Source: Heligmosomoides polygyrus polygyrus
Taxonomy: Eukaryota > Nematoda > Chromadorea > Rhabditida > Heligmosomidae
Direction of reading: 5' to 3'
Length of the DNA: 64,000 bases
Assembly (NCBI GenBank): GCA_947396885.1
Contig: OX377204.1
Location: forward strand, 27,349,706-27,413,705
The notes under the pieces were generated by a model that ran no database searches, had not been told where the DNA came from, and was given only the letters and a program-made list of their open reading frames with translations. Shown here piece after piece: positions 22,701 through 28,550 of the stretch; the stretch's first letter is position 1; each line of letters starts with the position of its first letter. A program made the position numbers and the translations under genes.

Positions 22701-25700
22701 TATTGATTCGATAACTGATGCGTACTATTCAGGTTGCACCATCGTCGAAAGTTGTAGGTGATTTGGCCCAGTTTATGACTCAGAATTCCATCACTTCGAG
22801 CAAGGAACTTGTGGAAAAGGCCGAGTTGTACGCGCTGCCAAAAAGCGTTCAAGATTTTTTTGAGGTGAGATGGCTTTCTCTATAGGTTACGTGCCACCTT
22901 AAATGTGGTATCATTGTTCTACAGATACTGGTGCTAAACCGAAAAGCAGCACGCTCACATATTCTTTATTCAACAGCTAGAGGACGATTGAACTTGGCTA
23001 GACCCTTCTCAGGAACACATGCCAACTTATCCACAAGATTCCTATCCTAAAAGCTAAAAATTAAAGCCAACAATCGATTTCGATCACGATTTTTATTTTG
23101 ATTCACTAACCTTCTTTGATCGCCATGTTTACCTGCCACAAAACTTTTTTCCTCTTGGTGATCCATATCTCTCAAAAAGATAGAGTGCGCGAAAGGACTA
23201 ATTATTTCCTTGTCTAGTACTCAGGTTTCTATTTTAGTGCGACATCGAATTTGTGCTGCAGTTTTTGTGAGCGCTACTTATCCTTGCACCATTTCTAGTT
23301 AAATCTTACAGGGAAAACTTGGCCAGCCGACCTATGGATTTCCGAAAGTCTTTCAAGAAAAGGTTGGCACGCTTTGGTTCAAATTAAACATTATGGTGTA
23401 ACATAAGCTCTGTCCACTTTCTTCGACAAAACATTCTCCCAATACAACTTGCCGTATGGCTCAGCTTCTCCTGAGCAACGCGGCAAGCTGGATTGTGAGC
23501 ATTTTCTGAAGTGTCATTGGTCTACTTTGTAAGACTGAGATTTGCACAAGGCAGAAATTTGTAGCTAATTATGGCTTGTGACCGCAATCACCTTCGACAC
23601 TGCTTATAATGAGTTCGATGGAGATCACTGCGCAACAAAAGCCTACCGAAATATATGCAGCATACACGGCGAAGGGGTGTTCTCTACAAAATCTGCAAGA
23701 TTGTTTCGTCCGCTTTACAGACACGAGGTCGGCCGTCCAGTGGAGGTTAATGATGACACTCTCGGAGACCTTGTCGGGGCCGATCCTACAATAAGCAATA
23801 AGAAGGTTGGAAAGAAGGTTGGGCTACAGCCACATGACGGTAGACCGCCATCTTCGAGAGCTCGGGAAAGTTGCAAGGTACGGCAAATGTATACCTCTCA
23901 AACTGGCGGTCGACCAAAGTCTCCAGCGAATAGATGCCTGTACTTCCTTGATCTCCACAAAGCGCCATTTTGATTGGCTCAGAAACGTAATCACGGGCGA
24001 TGAGGAGCCCGTCTTCTCTGTTAACCATAGTAGACGTAGGAAATCGGTGGACGAAGGAACGGACTCGGAACCGGACTTCAAAAGAGAAGAAAGTGATGTT
24101 GTTGGTTTGGTGGTGCGCCGCTGGAGTGTATATACTGGGCGCTTCGACATGATGCTGTCACAGTGACGGACGACATCTGCCTTTTCCAGCTGGAACGTAT
24201 CAAGGCTGCACTGTATGTAAGACCCAAGCAACCAAAGGAGATTCGCTCTCTACATGAAAACGCTTGCCCCCATGTTGCTTTCCAGACACACGGAAAATGG
24301 TGGAATTGGGATGGGAAGTCCTACCCATCCCCTTATTCACTGATTTAGCACCATCCGACTTCCACCTTTTCCGCTCTCTGCAACATTTCTTGGATGGTAA
24401 ACATACGATATGATAGAAGTGACCTGGAGCAGGTTCTGAATTCATTCTTCTCGTCGAAATCACCAGAGTTCTACAGGCGCTGCATTGAACAGTTGCCAAG
24501 AAGATGGATGCATGTGATCAATAGTGGTGGTTATATTGCTGACTGATTGTAGGTTGTTTTTCAGAGAAATAGAAAATTCCGAAAATTTTCAAACGTGGAC
24601 AGAACTTATGTTAAACACTAATAGTTTTTCAGTTTCTTCAAAACATCATATGCGTCGCAGAAGATTGAGTCACACTGCTGTTAAGGTACTACGGGGAAAG
24701 AAGCCAATCACTGGCCGACCTGGAGCATCCCTGGAGCCATTAGATTTCGATCACCAAAGAAGGAAGCTTGAAGAAAAATACCAACTCCTGTTCAGGTCCT
24801 GTTCGTGTTATCGTTTTTTTCGCTGTGGCCAACCAGAGTAGACGTATGTTTGAACGGTGCAGATAAATTCGCTGCAAGAATTTCCACGCCTCCAGTAGTA
24901 GCTAGTATGTACTCTTCACTTTTGGAAGATCCTTTAACCAAACGGGCTACACGTCGTTTATGTTTACAATGTGTCTGGACCATCAGCAAGTGAAAGTGCA
25001 TAGGAACGCATTGAGATAAGAGAGAAGAAGGCTGGTGGATCAGGTTCCGAAGTGTACTCGTTATTGATTCTGCTTCAAAGGAACGAAGTTAGGTGTTTGA
25101 CTGCTGTCGTTCACAACACCTCTGCCTTTTGTTTCAAGGTAGTGCGTCTCTAGGCTTTCAAAGCACTTCATAAGCTGTCAAAACCCGTTTATTGTGAGAG
25201 TTTAGCAAATGCATTATACGACACTTTCTATGTATTTTATTCTAGATTTTTCCATTTGAGTGAACTTTTTTTGGACTTTTAGTTTTTAATAACAACCATC
25301 TTGGCAGTATTATGTCAAAGAGCTGGATAAAATGCGCCTTTTACAAAGCTGCCACAAGATTCGGGCTGACTCTTGAGGTTGGTAGTGTGTTTGCCAAGCA
25401 AACCATCAGAACGATCAATACAGATTTGCTCAACTTACTGCATTGCTTATGAAAGAAAGGCCATCGTGCCATATTGAAGGCTTATATTATTTTCCTGGGC
25501 GTCTGTGCAACAATATCTAGTAAAATAGCACGAGTCATAAGGATTGGATGGAAGCAACTCGTTGTCTACTAATATTTGACTATGGTACATTAGTGTCACC
25601 TGTATCACCTGTCGTCCCGTTGGTCATCGACTTGCTCGAGCTGGCGCTAGCAGCATCTTCATTCCTCCTCGTCACGTGCCAGAGCACTCCAATGGATCTT

Positions 25701-28421
25701 TCTCGCTCGAGGGACACGGAGAGCGTCACATCGGTCGTTTGGGGCTTTCACGAAGAAGTCCAATCAATGCGTTGGTGAGCGTCCTGGCGGTACATTAAGT
25801 GCCTACGAAAAGTTTAAAGGCAAATATCGATTATTCATAAATTAATGTTTAGGAAATGAAAAACTGCTGCAAGTTTCCACAAAAATCGATCACCTGATCT
25901 CGCTCCTGTTAGGACAACGCTACTCAACACTACACTTCGAAGGCACTTGGTGCACCTGTCCTCACCAGTCTCTTATCTTCACCTGAGGCTCATACGTAAA
26001 CACGCTTCACGTGCTGCCGCTACGAATTTATAGTAAAATATGAGGGCACAAAGCTCGCTTGGATCAACGACTTCGCAAAAATAAATTAGTCTTGCTACGA
26101 ATAAGAGTGGAGATTCTCGCTGTCTTTCTTGTCCCTTGTTGGGACATATGTACGTCGGAGACACCCTTCGCTGGTTAGTAGAAAAATAACGCATCACAGA
26201 AGATATCTTGAATAAAATAGAAAATTTGTAACAAAATAGGAGTTGGACGCTTCTGAAACCTCTTTTGAAGATAACAGTTATAGAGACACCAGCGTCATGT
26301 CTTCTATCATGTTCCCTAAAGAATTCGATCAGATGGTGAAATTTCGTCAAAAATACGGTCCTGTTGAACTTCTGCCAACCGATGTTTTCTTCGCGGGGCC
26401 CGAACATCATCGAGAGCTCGAGGTTGGTGGAAGCAGTTGCATAATAGGAGCACCTAAAATGTTAAATAAAGTATAGATAGTGGAGTAAGTAGACAAAAAA
26501 ATGCTTCGAAAATTTTCAGCGTTGCGAGTCGTTTACAATAATTCCAGCTGAGTAATGTGCCCCGTTCAACTTGCTAATTCCAATGGTTTGCACAAAAAGC
26601 TGTTCAGCATGGCATCGTGGTGAATTTTTCTGCCACGTACTAAAATCAACATTCCTGGGATGAGCATTAGGCTGAAAAATAATTGCACTGTGCATCGGAG
26701 CTCTGCTCACATCAAATTTCTGTGAGCTAGGAAACTTTTAATGGTTTTTGTCCAAAACAGTCTGGTTCCAAGGCTTGTAACAGCAGCTTCATTTCCGCCT
26801 GCTTTCCAGCAGTAGTGAGAGCCAAGAAACGTGAAAAGGATTAAATAGACTCAAATCAAACCATTCACTCACGAAAGTCATTGTTTGTTTATAAGTCTGG
26901 ATTAGGGGAGAACAGAAGCAAATCTGATATTAGAGTTATAGCATGAGTGCCTCACTCTTCAAAACTCTCCAAGTAAAAATGCGTCAATCCAAATGATCTA
27001 CAGTATCTGTGGGTTTTCCCCTAGCTGAAACATTTATCTCAACTTTTACTATATAATATTTCCCTGTTGTTAAATCATCCGACTCATTGCGGCTCTCAAT
27101 GACTATGTTGTTGGCTCTCAATGTTTATGACTCCATGAGCCATGAAGTTAAGAGCCATGAAAGGTTGGACAGGCTTTTCCATTCTTGTGGTTGCCATCCT
27201 CGAAGCGTGTTTCTGAAGATGCTATCCAATTTTTACTACACTCGTGGTTAGTTGCTGTACTCTCTTCTAGATTGAATTGGAGAGAGGAAAACGAGTGTAT
27301 GTTCGAATGACCAGCGTCGGAGACGTAAACGAAGGACGACGTCAGGTTCACTTCGAATACAACGGACAGGAGCGAAGTATTTTTGTCGACGATCTTGAAT
27401 TTGCAAAGGTAATTTTATTTCTCAAGCAGGTTTCACGAGACAAACAGTTACTAGTCAGCGTTGAGCGCTACCACTGGTCAAGTGAATGCTCTCTAGTTGA
27501 TACTAAACAACAAGGACTGAAAACTCAGTGGCAAGACTTAAAAATAACCCGAACATTTACCTCTAGAGCAAACGAGAGCGCGCAAAAGCAGACAATAGAA
27601 ATCCGACACAGCACGGAGCACCTATGAAAGGGCTGATCGTTGAGATGAAGGTGATGATAATGTTTCCATCAGTTTTTTTTACAAGCATACGAAGGGATTT
27701 TCAGTACGTTTACTTGTTGTTGAAAGCAGGCTGGAATTTGTGTTGTTCACGTTATATTGCATGAACATAATGTGTTTGAGGTGCGCAATGGTGACAGAGT
27801 GCTCCAAAATCAGGACCTATTCGTGTTATCGGCAATGAAGATGGAAATTGCCGTTCAGAGCAAGGTCATCATATCTATTTATTTTCCAAATTGTGCATTT
27901 CGTAGCATTCTAGGACTATGCGACCAGAGTGACTACTGAAATACACATCGATAGAGATCTGGAGTCGGGGAGACTATCTTCTTGCGTTGATAGAAATATT
28001 GAAAAGTAGTTCTTTACGATTTGGCAAAAACTGGGAATAGATTCCTGGAACTCAGACACCTATAGAGTAATGGCGGGCACTGTTTCAACTACGCTATCAA
28101 ATTGTACCGCTGTATCAATAATATTTAGAATGCTGGCGTACTCAAACAAGGACTGATTTAACGCCGCACCTCAAATTGTGATGATCTTACACAGAATGCC
28201 ATTGCAATACAATTTCCACCTTTTCAGTAATGTTATGTTTCAATGAAATCGACATGGGACTGCCTATAGAACACGGAAAGGAATACAGGAGTGTAAACAT
28301 AACAGAATGCCCATTCTTAGGTGATCTACTTCAGATTGCCGGAAAAGTGAAGGCTGTGCTACTTCCTGTTGGCACTTACGTGGAGGCTCAAGACTTGGTG
28401 ATCATCGTCGATCCAACATAA
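4689..28421 (+). CDS. pyc-like: Pyruvate carboxylase paralogue, 24 visible exons, 3' complete
   Basis: Pyruvate carboxylase joins biotin carboxylase (BC), carboxyltransferase (CT), tetramerisation and biotin carrier (BCCP) parts in one mitochondrial enzyme that makes oxaloacetate from pyruvate. Twenty-four exons join in phase with GT-AG introns to give 875 residues (numbered from the first visible codon) and no internal stop; the usual length is about 1180, so ~300 N-terminal residues are not seen. CT residues are kept: RDAHQS (D265, Q268), FRGPN (R337), IKDMAG (K434, the carbamylated lysine), VHTHD (H464, H466) and GGQYTNL (T565). The biotin lysine is K839 in AMKME. In BC the metal ligands are changed: GTVKF has K4 for Glu, [12 protein letters not shown] has G17 for Glu, E23 for Gln and D25 for Glu; R21 and R99 remain. 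The protein may transfer carboxyl groups without making carboxybiotin from ATP and bicarbonate. Introns are loaded with repeats. A decaying pseudogene is less likely because all frames and splice sites are kept. Confidence 0.9.
5434..5596 (+). CDS. pyc-like: PC exon 2: end of ATP-grasp, start of BC C-lobe
   Basis: Residues 34-88, between acceptor AAATTTCAG and donor GTGTGC. It reads [19 protein letters not shown] then [11 protein letters not shown] and HSGRLK. The family has AIQCR(V/I)xxEDP; the conserved Arg is Gln here. Spacing to exon 1 and to exon 3 matches normal PC exactly. Confidence 0.88.
5638..5955 (+). repeat. tRNA-derived SINE-like repeat, copy 1
   Basis: About 318 nt in PC intron 2. 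It contains a tRNA-like internal promoter: GGTGGCGCAGGGGTAG (A-box-like) and GGTTCGGTTCCC (B-box-like) near 5870-5930. A clearly homologous copy lies in inverted orientation at 9980-10285, sharing the TTTCGACCTCCCATG start, the TCAAAATTGCAAAATG middle and the GCTGCCG end. No acceptor stem closes, so it is not a tRNA gene. Confidence 0.65.
5956..7270. other. PC intron 2, unassigned part
   Basis: AT-rich sequence without a recognisable exon. The 6720-7170 part has higher GC and runs up to the Penelope-like fragment, of which it may be an eroded flank; this was not demonstrated. Confidence 0.4.
7271..7870 (-). pseudogene. Penelope-like reverse transcriptase fragment
   Basis: Minus-strand reading gives ...[16 protein letters not shown] then [13 protein letters not shown] (YMDD box, codons at 7744-7755), and after an in-frame break [18 protein letters not shown] followed by [12 protein letters not shown]. 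An RT YxDD box followed ~40 residues later by a (F/Y)LDxxI motif is the pattern of Penelope-like elements. Stops separate the two parts and no GIY-YIG endonuclease was found, so this is a dead fragment. It lies antisense inside PC intron 2. Family assignment is tentative. Confidence 0.55.
8085..8640 (+). repeat. Diverged tandem repeat, ~130-150 bp unit
   Basis: At least three diverged units are visible, each carrying ATACCCAGACGTCTTC or a degenerate form, a CTTTAGCCCTGGGGCAAT-like box, AGGTCGC...CGAATCT and AATCGATATTGATCAAATTA. A homologous array in inverted orientation is at 37780-38360. No coding content. Confidence 0.6.
8690..8960. repeat. Degenerate minisatellite (GGACCAGTAGTGGGG-type)
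   Basis: Many imperfect ~15 bp units built on ACCAGTA(G/A)TGG(G/A)G, with a G-run at 8836-8845. Similar CTGGTCCC-rich stretches on the other strand occur at 37970-38040 and 29900-30000. The long frames here are repeat artefacts. Confidence 0.6.
9080..9960. repeat. GC-rich foldback and dispersed repeat in PC intron 2
   Basis: Contains a strong palindrome: GGCCGCCACAGACTTCTGCG (near 9430) against its complement near 9530, with an outer pair AGGAGGTACACCCG (about 9208) and CGGGTGTACCTCCT (about 9400). Parts recur at 22140-22600 (GACGAAGGCACTGATTAGCA against GACGAAAGCACTGTTTAGCA; GATGATGCCGATGTTG against CATGATGCCAATGTTG). Probably a non-autonomous DNA transposon family. Confidence 0.5.
9980..10285 (-). 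repeat. tRNA-derived SINE-like repeat, copy 2
   Basis: Inverted partner of the 5638-5955 repeat, about 4.3 kb away in the same intron. On the minus strand the tRNA-like block reads GGTGGTGTAGGGATAGTGC with B-box-like GGTTCGGTTTCC. Divergence from copy 1 is considerable, so this is an old pair. Confidence 0.6.
10567..10662 (+). CDS. pyc-like: PC exon 3: BC C-lobe with catalytic Arg kept
   Basis: Residues 89-120, between ATTACAG and GTGAGT. It reads [20 protein letters not shown] and KHYEPLLSK, matching the family VFRxGxGMGIR...YDSLLVK. Arg99 corresponds to the catalytic Arg338 of E. coli AccC and is kept. Confidence 0.88.
10807..10890 (+). CDS. pyc-like: PC exon 4: BC C-lobe helix pair
   Basis: Residues 121-148 between ACTTCAG and GTTTGG. 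It encodes [20 protein letters not shown] then ETRIRGME, matching VIAHGxDxxxAxxKMxRALxEFRxRGVK of PC. The exon is found only by phase and homology, being too short to stand out as an open frame. Confidence 0.85.
11021..11176 (+). CDS. pyc-like: PC exon 5: end of BC domain, linker
   Basis: Residues 149-200 between AACTTCAG and GTAAGC. It reads [32 protein letters not shown] and [15 protein letters not shown], matching the TNIxFLxNVL...TxFIDENPxLFxLxPxxNRxxKLLxYL block that ends the BC domain and leads to the allosteric/tetramer part. Confidence 0.9.
11825..11906 (+). CDS. pyc-like: PC exon 6: linker/tetramerisation segment
   Basis: Residues 201-228 between ACTACAG and GTAGAT. It starts VNG, as in PC just after the BC domain, and runs through the variable proline-rich linker to LDG. 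The last Gly codon is split. Confidence 0.82.
11961..12069 (+). CDS. pyc-like: PC exon 7: entry to CT barrel
   Basis: Residues 228-264 between GCTAAG and GTAGGA. It reads [20 protein letters not shown] and LLITDTTMR, matching PPxGFRDILLxEGPxGFAxAVR and LLxMDTTFR. The Arg of RDAHQ is split over the junction. Confidence 0.88.
12441..12553 (+). CDS. pyc-like: PC exon 8: CT active-site motif [14 protein letters not shown]
   Basis: Residues 264-302 between TTTCTCAG and GTTTGT. It carries the CT signature [13 protein letters not shown]; Asp265 coordinates the active-site metal and Gln268 contacts pyruvate in the family. It ends at ENWGG (Gly split). Confidence 0.92.
12633..12789 (+). CDS. pyc-like: PC exon 9: CT barrel, pyruvate-binding Arg
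   Basis: Residues 302-354 between ATTATAG and GTTAGT. It reads [18 protein letters not shown] and [18 protein letters not shown]. The family has LLRGANAVGYxNYPDNVV: Arg337 is kept while Ala-Asn becomes Pro-Asn and the loop is altered. Confidence 0.9.
12947..13049 (+). CDS. pyc-like: PC exon 10: CT barrel
   Basis: Residues 354-388 between ACTCCAG and GTGAGG. It reads [20 protein letters not shown] then [14 protein letters not shown]. The nearly invariant FRVFDSLNYLPN of PC is [12 protein letters not shown] here, a change at a core strand that keeps the Asp. Confidence 0.88.
13424..13553 (+). CDS. pyc-like: PC exon 11: CT barrel
   Basis: Residues 389-432 between GTTACAG and GTAAGG. It reads [18 protein letters not shown] and [17 protein letters not shown], close to the normal PC sequence. 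The following Ala codon is split. Confidence 0.92.
14302..14371 (+). CDS. pyc-like: PC exon 12: carbamylated-lysine motif IKDMAG
   Basis: Residues 432-455 between ATTTTCAG and GTATGT. It reads [20 protein letters not shown]. Lys434 corresponds to the carbamylated lysine that binds the CT metal ion, so the CT site is chemically complete. Very short exon (70 nt). Confidence 0.92.
14496..14539. repeat. Hairpin, 14 bp perfect arms
   Basis: TGAGAATGGGCATG (14496-14509) and its exact complement (14526-14539) with a 16 nt loop, in PC intron 12. Could be a small foldback; no other function is suggested. Confidence 0.5.
14647..14725 (+). CDS. pyc-like: PC exon 13: metal-ligand motif VHTHD
   Basis: Residues 455-481 between TTTTCAG and GTACCA. 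It reads [20 protein letters not shown]. His464 and His466 are the CT metal ligands. The family has THDTSGAGVAAM; here it is TAGTGVASM. Confidence 0.92.
15744..15852 (+). CDS. pyc-like: PC exon 14: CT barrel, DSMSG loop
   Basis: Residues 482-518 between GCTCAG and GTGCGT. It reads [20 protein letters not shown] and SLGAIVRSM, matching AGADVVDxAxDSMSGMTSQPSMGA. The Gly codon at the end is split. Confidence 0.9.
16328..16485 (+). CDS. pyc-like: PC exon 15: catalytic Thr motif GGQYTNL
   Basis: Residues 518-570 between AATTTAAG and GTGCGT. It reads [37 protein letters not shown] and TNLIFQ. Thr565 is the proton-transfer Thr of the family and is kept. Confidence 0.9.
16524..17866. repeat. 1.34 kb foldback repeat with tRNA-like arms
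   Basis: Two arms of about 410 nt (16524-~16945 and ~17455-17866) are imperfect complements: CAAGGATAGGTTCCCAACAC at the left end against CCTTGAGTTGGGAACCTTTCC at the right, and GAGCCCTGTGAGCGGAGTCC against its complement near 17795. Each arm contains a tRNA-like block with B-box-like GAGTTCGAGTCC (16770s) or its complement (17620s). Either one long-inverted-repeat element or two SINEs inserted head to head in PC intron 15. No transposase was seen in the ~500 nt core. Confidence 0.6.
17996..18042. repeat. Perfect 20 bp hairpin
   Basis: AAATTTATTCTCTCGATCTT, loop CAATCAT, then the exact complement (18023-18042); CCTTC/GAAGG outside can extend the stem past a 3 nt bulge. In PC intron 15, just after the foldback element. 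The perfect stem implies recent origin or selection. Confidence 0.6.
18310..18347 (-). ncRNA. Hammerhead-ribozyme-like motif (Penelope-type)
   Basis: On the minus strand: GGTC (stem I), CTGACGA core, a short GAC/GTC stem II around GGGAA, then GAAA, T, GTC (predicted cleavage site) and AGACC closing stem I. The order and core boxes are those of the minimal hammerheads known in Penelope-like elements, including a one-base stem III. Stem II is short and has an extra base after the core. No RT was found beside it. Confidence 0.4.
18348..19254. other. PC intron 15, 3' part
   Basis: Mixed sequence flanking the ribozyme-like motif, probably remains of the same retroelement. No exon was found before the acceptor GTTTTTCAG at 19246-19254. 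Confidence 0.4.
19255..19341 (+). CDS. pyc-like: PC exon 16: CT C-terminal helices
   Basis: Residues 571-599 between TTTTTCAG and GTAATA. It reads [20 protein letters not shown] and NKALGDIIK, matching AxSLGLGxxFxEVKxxYxEANxxLGDIIK; the glycines of the SLGLG turn are replaced. Confidence 0.88.
19560..20130. repeat. Diverged tandem repeat rich in ATCGAT
   Basis: About 130 bp diverged units in PC intron 16, each with a (G)ATCGATATTATCGA-like palindrome, CGTTTTTCTCCCAGTTTTAAG or CGGTTTTCTCAAAGATTTAA, and GGTGGGAGCTACGTGG-like boxes. Related in style to the 8.1 kb array. Confidence 0.45.
20812..21573 (+). mobile_element. RTE LINE copy C, 5'-truncated, with 13 bp TSD
   Basis: 3' end of the RTE family seen at 60-63.4 kb, inserted in PC intron 16. 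It encodes most of the RT thumb and C-terminus ([19 protein letters not shown]..., [39 protein letters not shown]) with a frameshift near 20990. It ends in ACAGGTGAT repeats. TAGGTAATGTTAT flanks both sides (20799-20811 and 21574-21586), the target-site duplication of a 5'-truncated retrotransposition. Confidence 0.9.
22140..22600. repeat. Dispersed repeat shared with 9.1-9.96 kb
   Basis: Degenerate relative of the 9080-9960 repeat, in the same relative orientation (shared boxes GACGAAAGCACTGTTTAGCA, CATGATGCCAATGTTG, CGCAGAACTACTCACCTGA, GACACGCCGACAGGC). Lies in PC intron 16. Confidence 0.45.
22733..22864 (+). CDS. pyc-like: PC exon 17: CT C-terminal domain
   Basis: Residues 600-643 between CTATTCAG and GTGAGA. 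It reads [20 protein letters not shown] and [10 protein letters not shown], matching [18 protein letters not shown]...FPxSVVxFxQG. Confidence 0.92.
23312..23362 (+). CDS. pyc-like: PC exon 18: GxPxxGFPE segment
   Basis: Residues 644-660 between TCTTACAG and GTTGGC. It reads [17 protein letters not shown], matching GxVGQPPYGFPEPLRxK. Only 51 nt. Confidence 0.88.
23578..24545 (+). mobile_element. Dead mariner transposase in PC intron 18
   Basis: A mariner transposase relic in the gene's orientation. Successive frames give [68 protein letters not shown] and [19 protein letters not shown]. The first catalytic Asp (ITGDE) is present, the second is changed (LHENACPH for HDNARPH), and stops and frameshifts follow. 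No terminal inverted repeats were identified, so the ends are approximate. Confidence 0.8.
24686..24795 (+). CDS. pyc-like: PC exon 19: [13 protein letters not shown] segment
   Basis: Residues 661-697 between CTGTTAAG and GTCCTG. It reads [20 protein letters not shown] and [10 protein letters not shown], matching VLRGxPxxxGRPGxxLxPxDL...LExKHG. The Ser codon at the end is split AG|T. Confidence 0.85.
25596..25788 (-). mobile_element. RTE LINE copy E, severely 5'-truncated
   Basis: Only the last ~190 nt of the RTE family, in PC intron 19: 3' tail TCACCTGTATCACCTGTCG at the low-coordinate end, then the complement of the C-terminal coding part. GGTACATTA flanks both sides (25584-25592 and 25789-25797), a target-site duplication. 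Confidence 0.85.
26278..26422 (+). CDS. pyc-like: PC exon 20: MFP...YGPVELLPT segment
   Basis: Residues 697-745 between ATAACAG and GTTGGT. It reads [20 protein letters not shown] and [17 protein letters not shown], matching VMSYxMFPxVFDEFxxFRxxYGPVxxLPTRLFLxG. Confidence 0.9.
26423..27270. other. PC intron 20
   Basis: 848 nt, AT-rich, with short local inverted motifs (AGCCATGA-type) near 27110-27160. No exon or element recognised. Confidence 0.5.
27271..27408 (+). CDS. pyc-like: PC exon 21: beta-rich segment before BCCP
   Basis: Residues 746-791 between CTTCTAG and GTAATT. It reads [20 protein letters not shown] and [19 protein letters not shown], matching ELExGKTLxIxxLAxxxLNxxGxRxVFFxLNGQxRSIxVxD. 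Confidence 0.92.
27567..27650 (+). CDS. pyc-like: PC exon 22: BCCP entry, GAPMKG
   Basis: Residues 792-819 between CCTCTAG and GTGATG. It reads [20 protein letters not shown] then MK. The family motif is GAPMPGxVxxxK; the second Pro of PMPG is Lys here. Exon limits are set by phase and by alignment on both sides. Confidence 0.85.
27781..27864 (+). CDS. pyc-like: PC exon 23: biotin attachment AMKME
   Basis: Residues 820-847 between TGTTTGAG and GTCATC. It reads [20 protein letters not shown] then MEIAVQSK. Lys839 is the biotinylated lysine, 36 residues from the C-terminus as expected. An upstream acceptor at 27729 also exists but would insert unrelated residues. Confidence 0.9.
28335..28421 (+). 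CDS. pyc-like: PC exon 24: BCCP end and stop
   Basis: Residues 848-875 after ACTTCAG. It reads [20 protein letters not shown] then LVIIVDPT and stop TAA, matching IxGTVKxIxxxxGxxxxxGDLVVEVEP of PC. This completes the 3' end of the coding region. Confidence 0.9.
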   Translation: MAGKVKAVLLPVGTYVEAQDLVIIVDPT

Positions 28422-28544
28422 GTCGAAGACAACCACTTGCATTACTGTTAATGTTATTATCATACCAGAAATATAGCACAAACATTCCCGTACTAAATGT
28501 ACATTTTTATTAATGGTTTAATTTTTGCTTTGTTTGCAAGTGTT

Positions 28545-28550
28545 AATAAA
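28545..28550 (+). promoter_or_regulatory. Poly(A) signal AATAAA of the PC gene
   Basis: Canonical hexamer about 124 nt after the PC stop codon, in an AT-rich 3' UTR; spacing is normal for a nematode gene. Confidence 0.7.

Noticed and set aside
27730..27780. Upstream acceptor making PC exon 23 start at 27730
   Set aside because: It would insert [17 protein letters not shown] between [12 protein letters not shown] and VRNGDRV, where the family has none; the acceptor at 27780 gives the right length.
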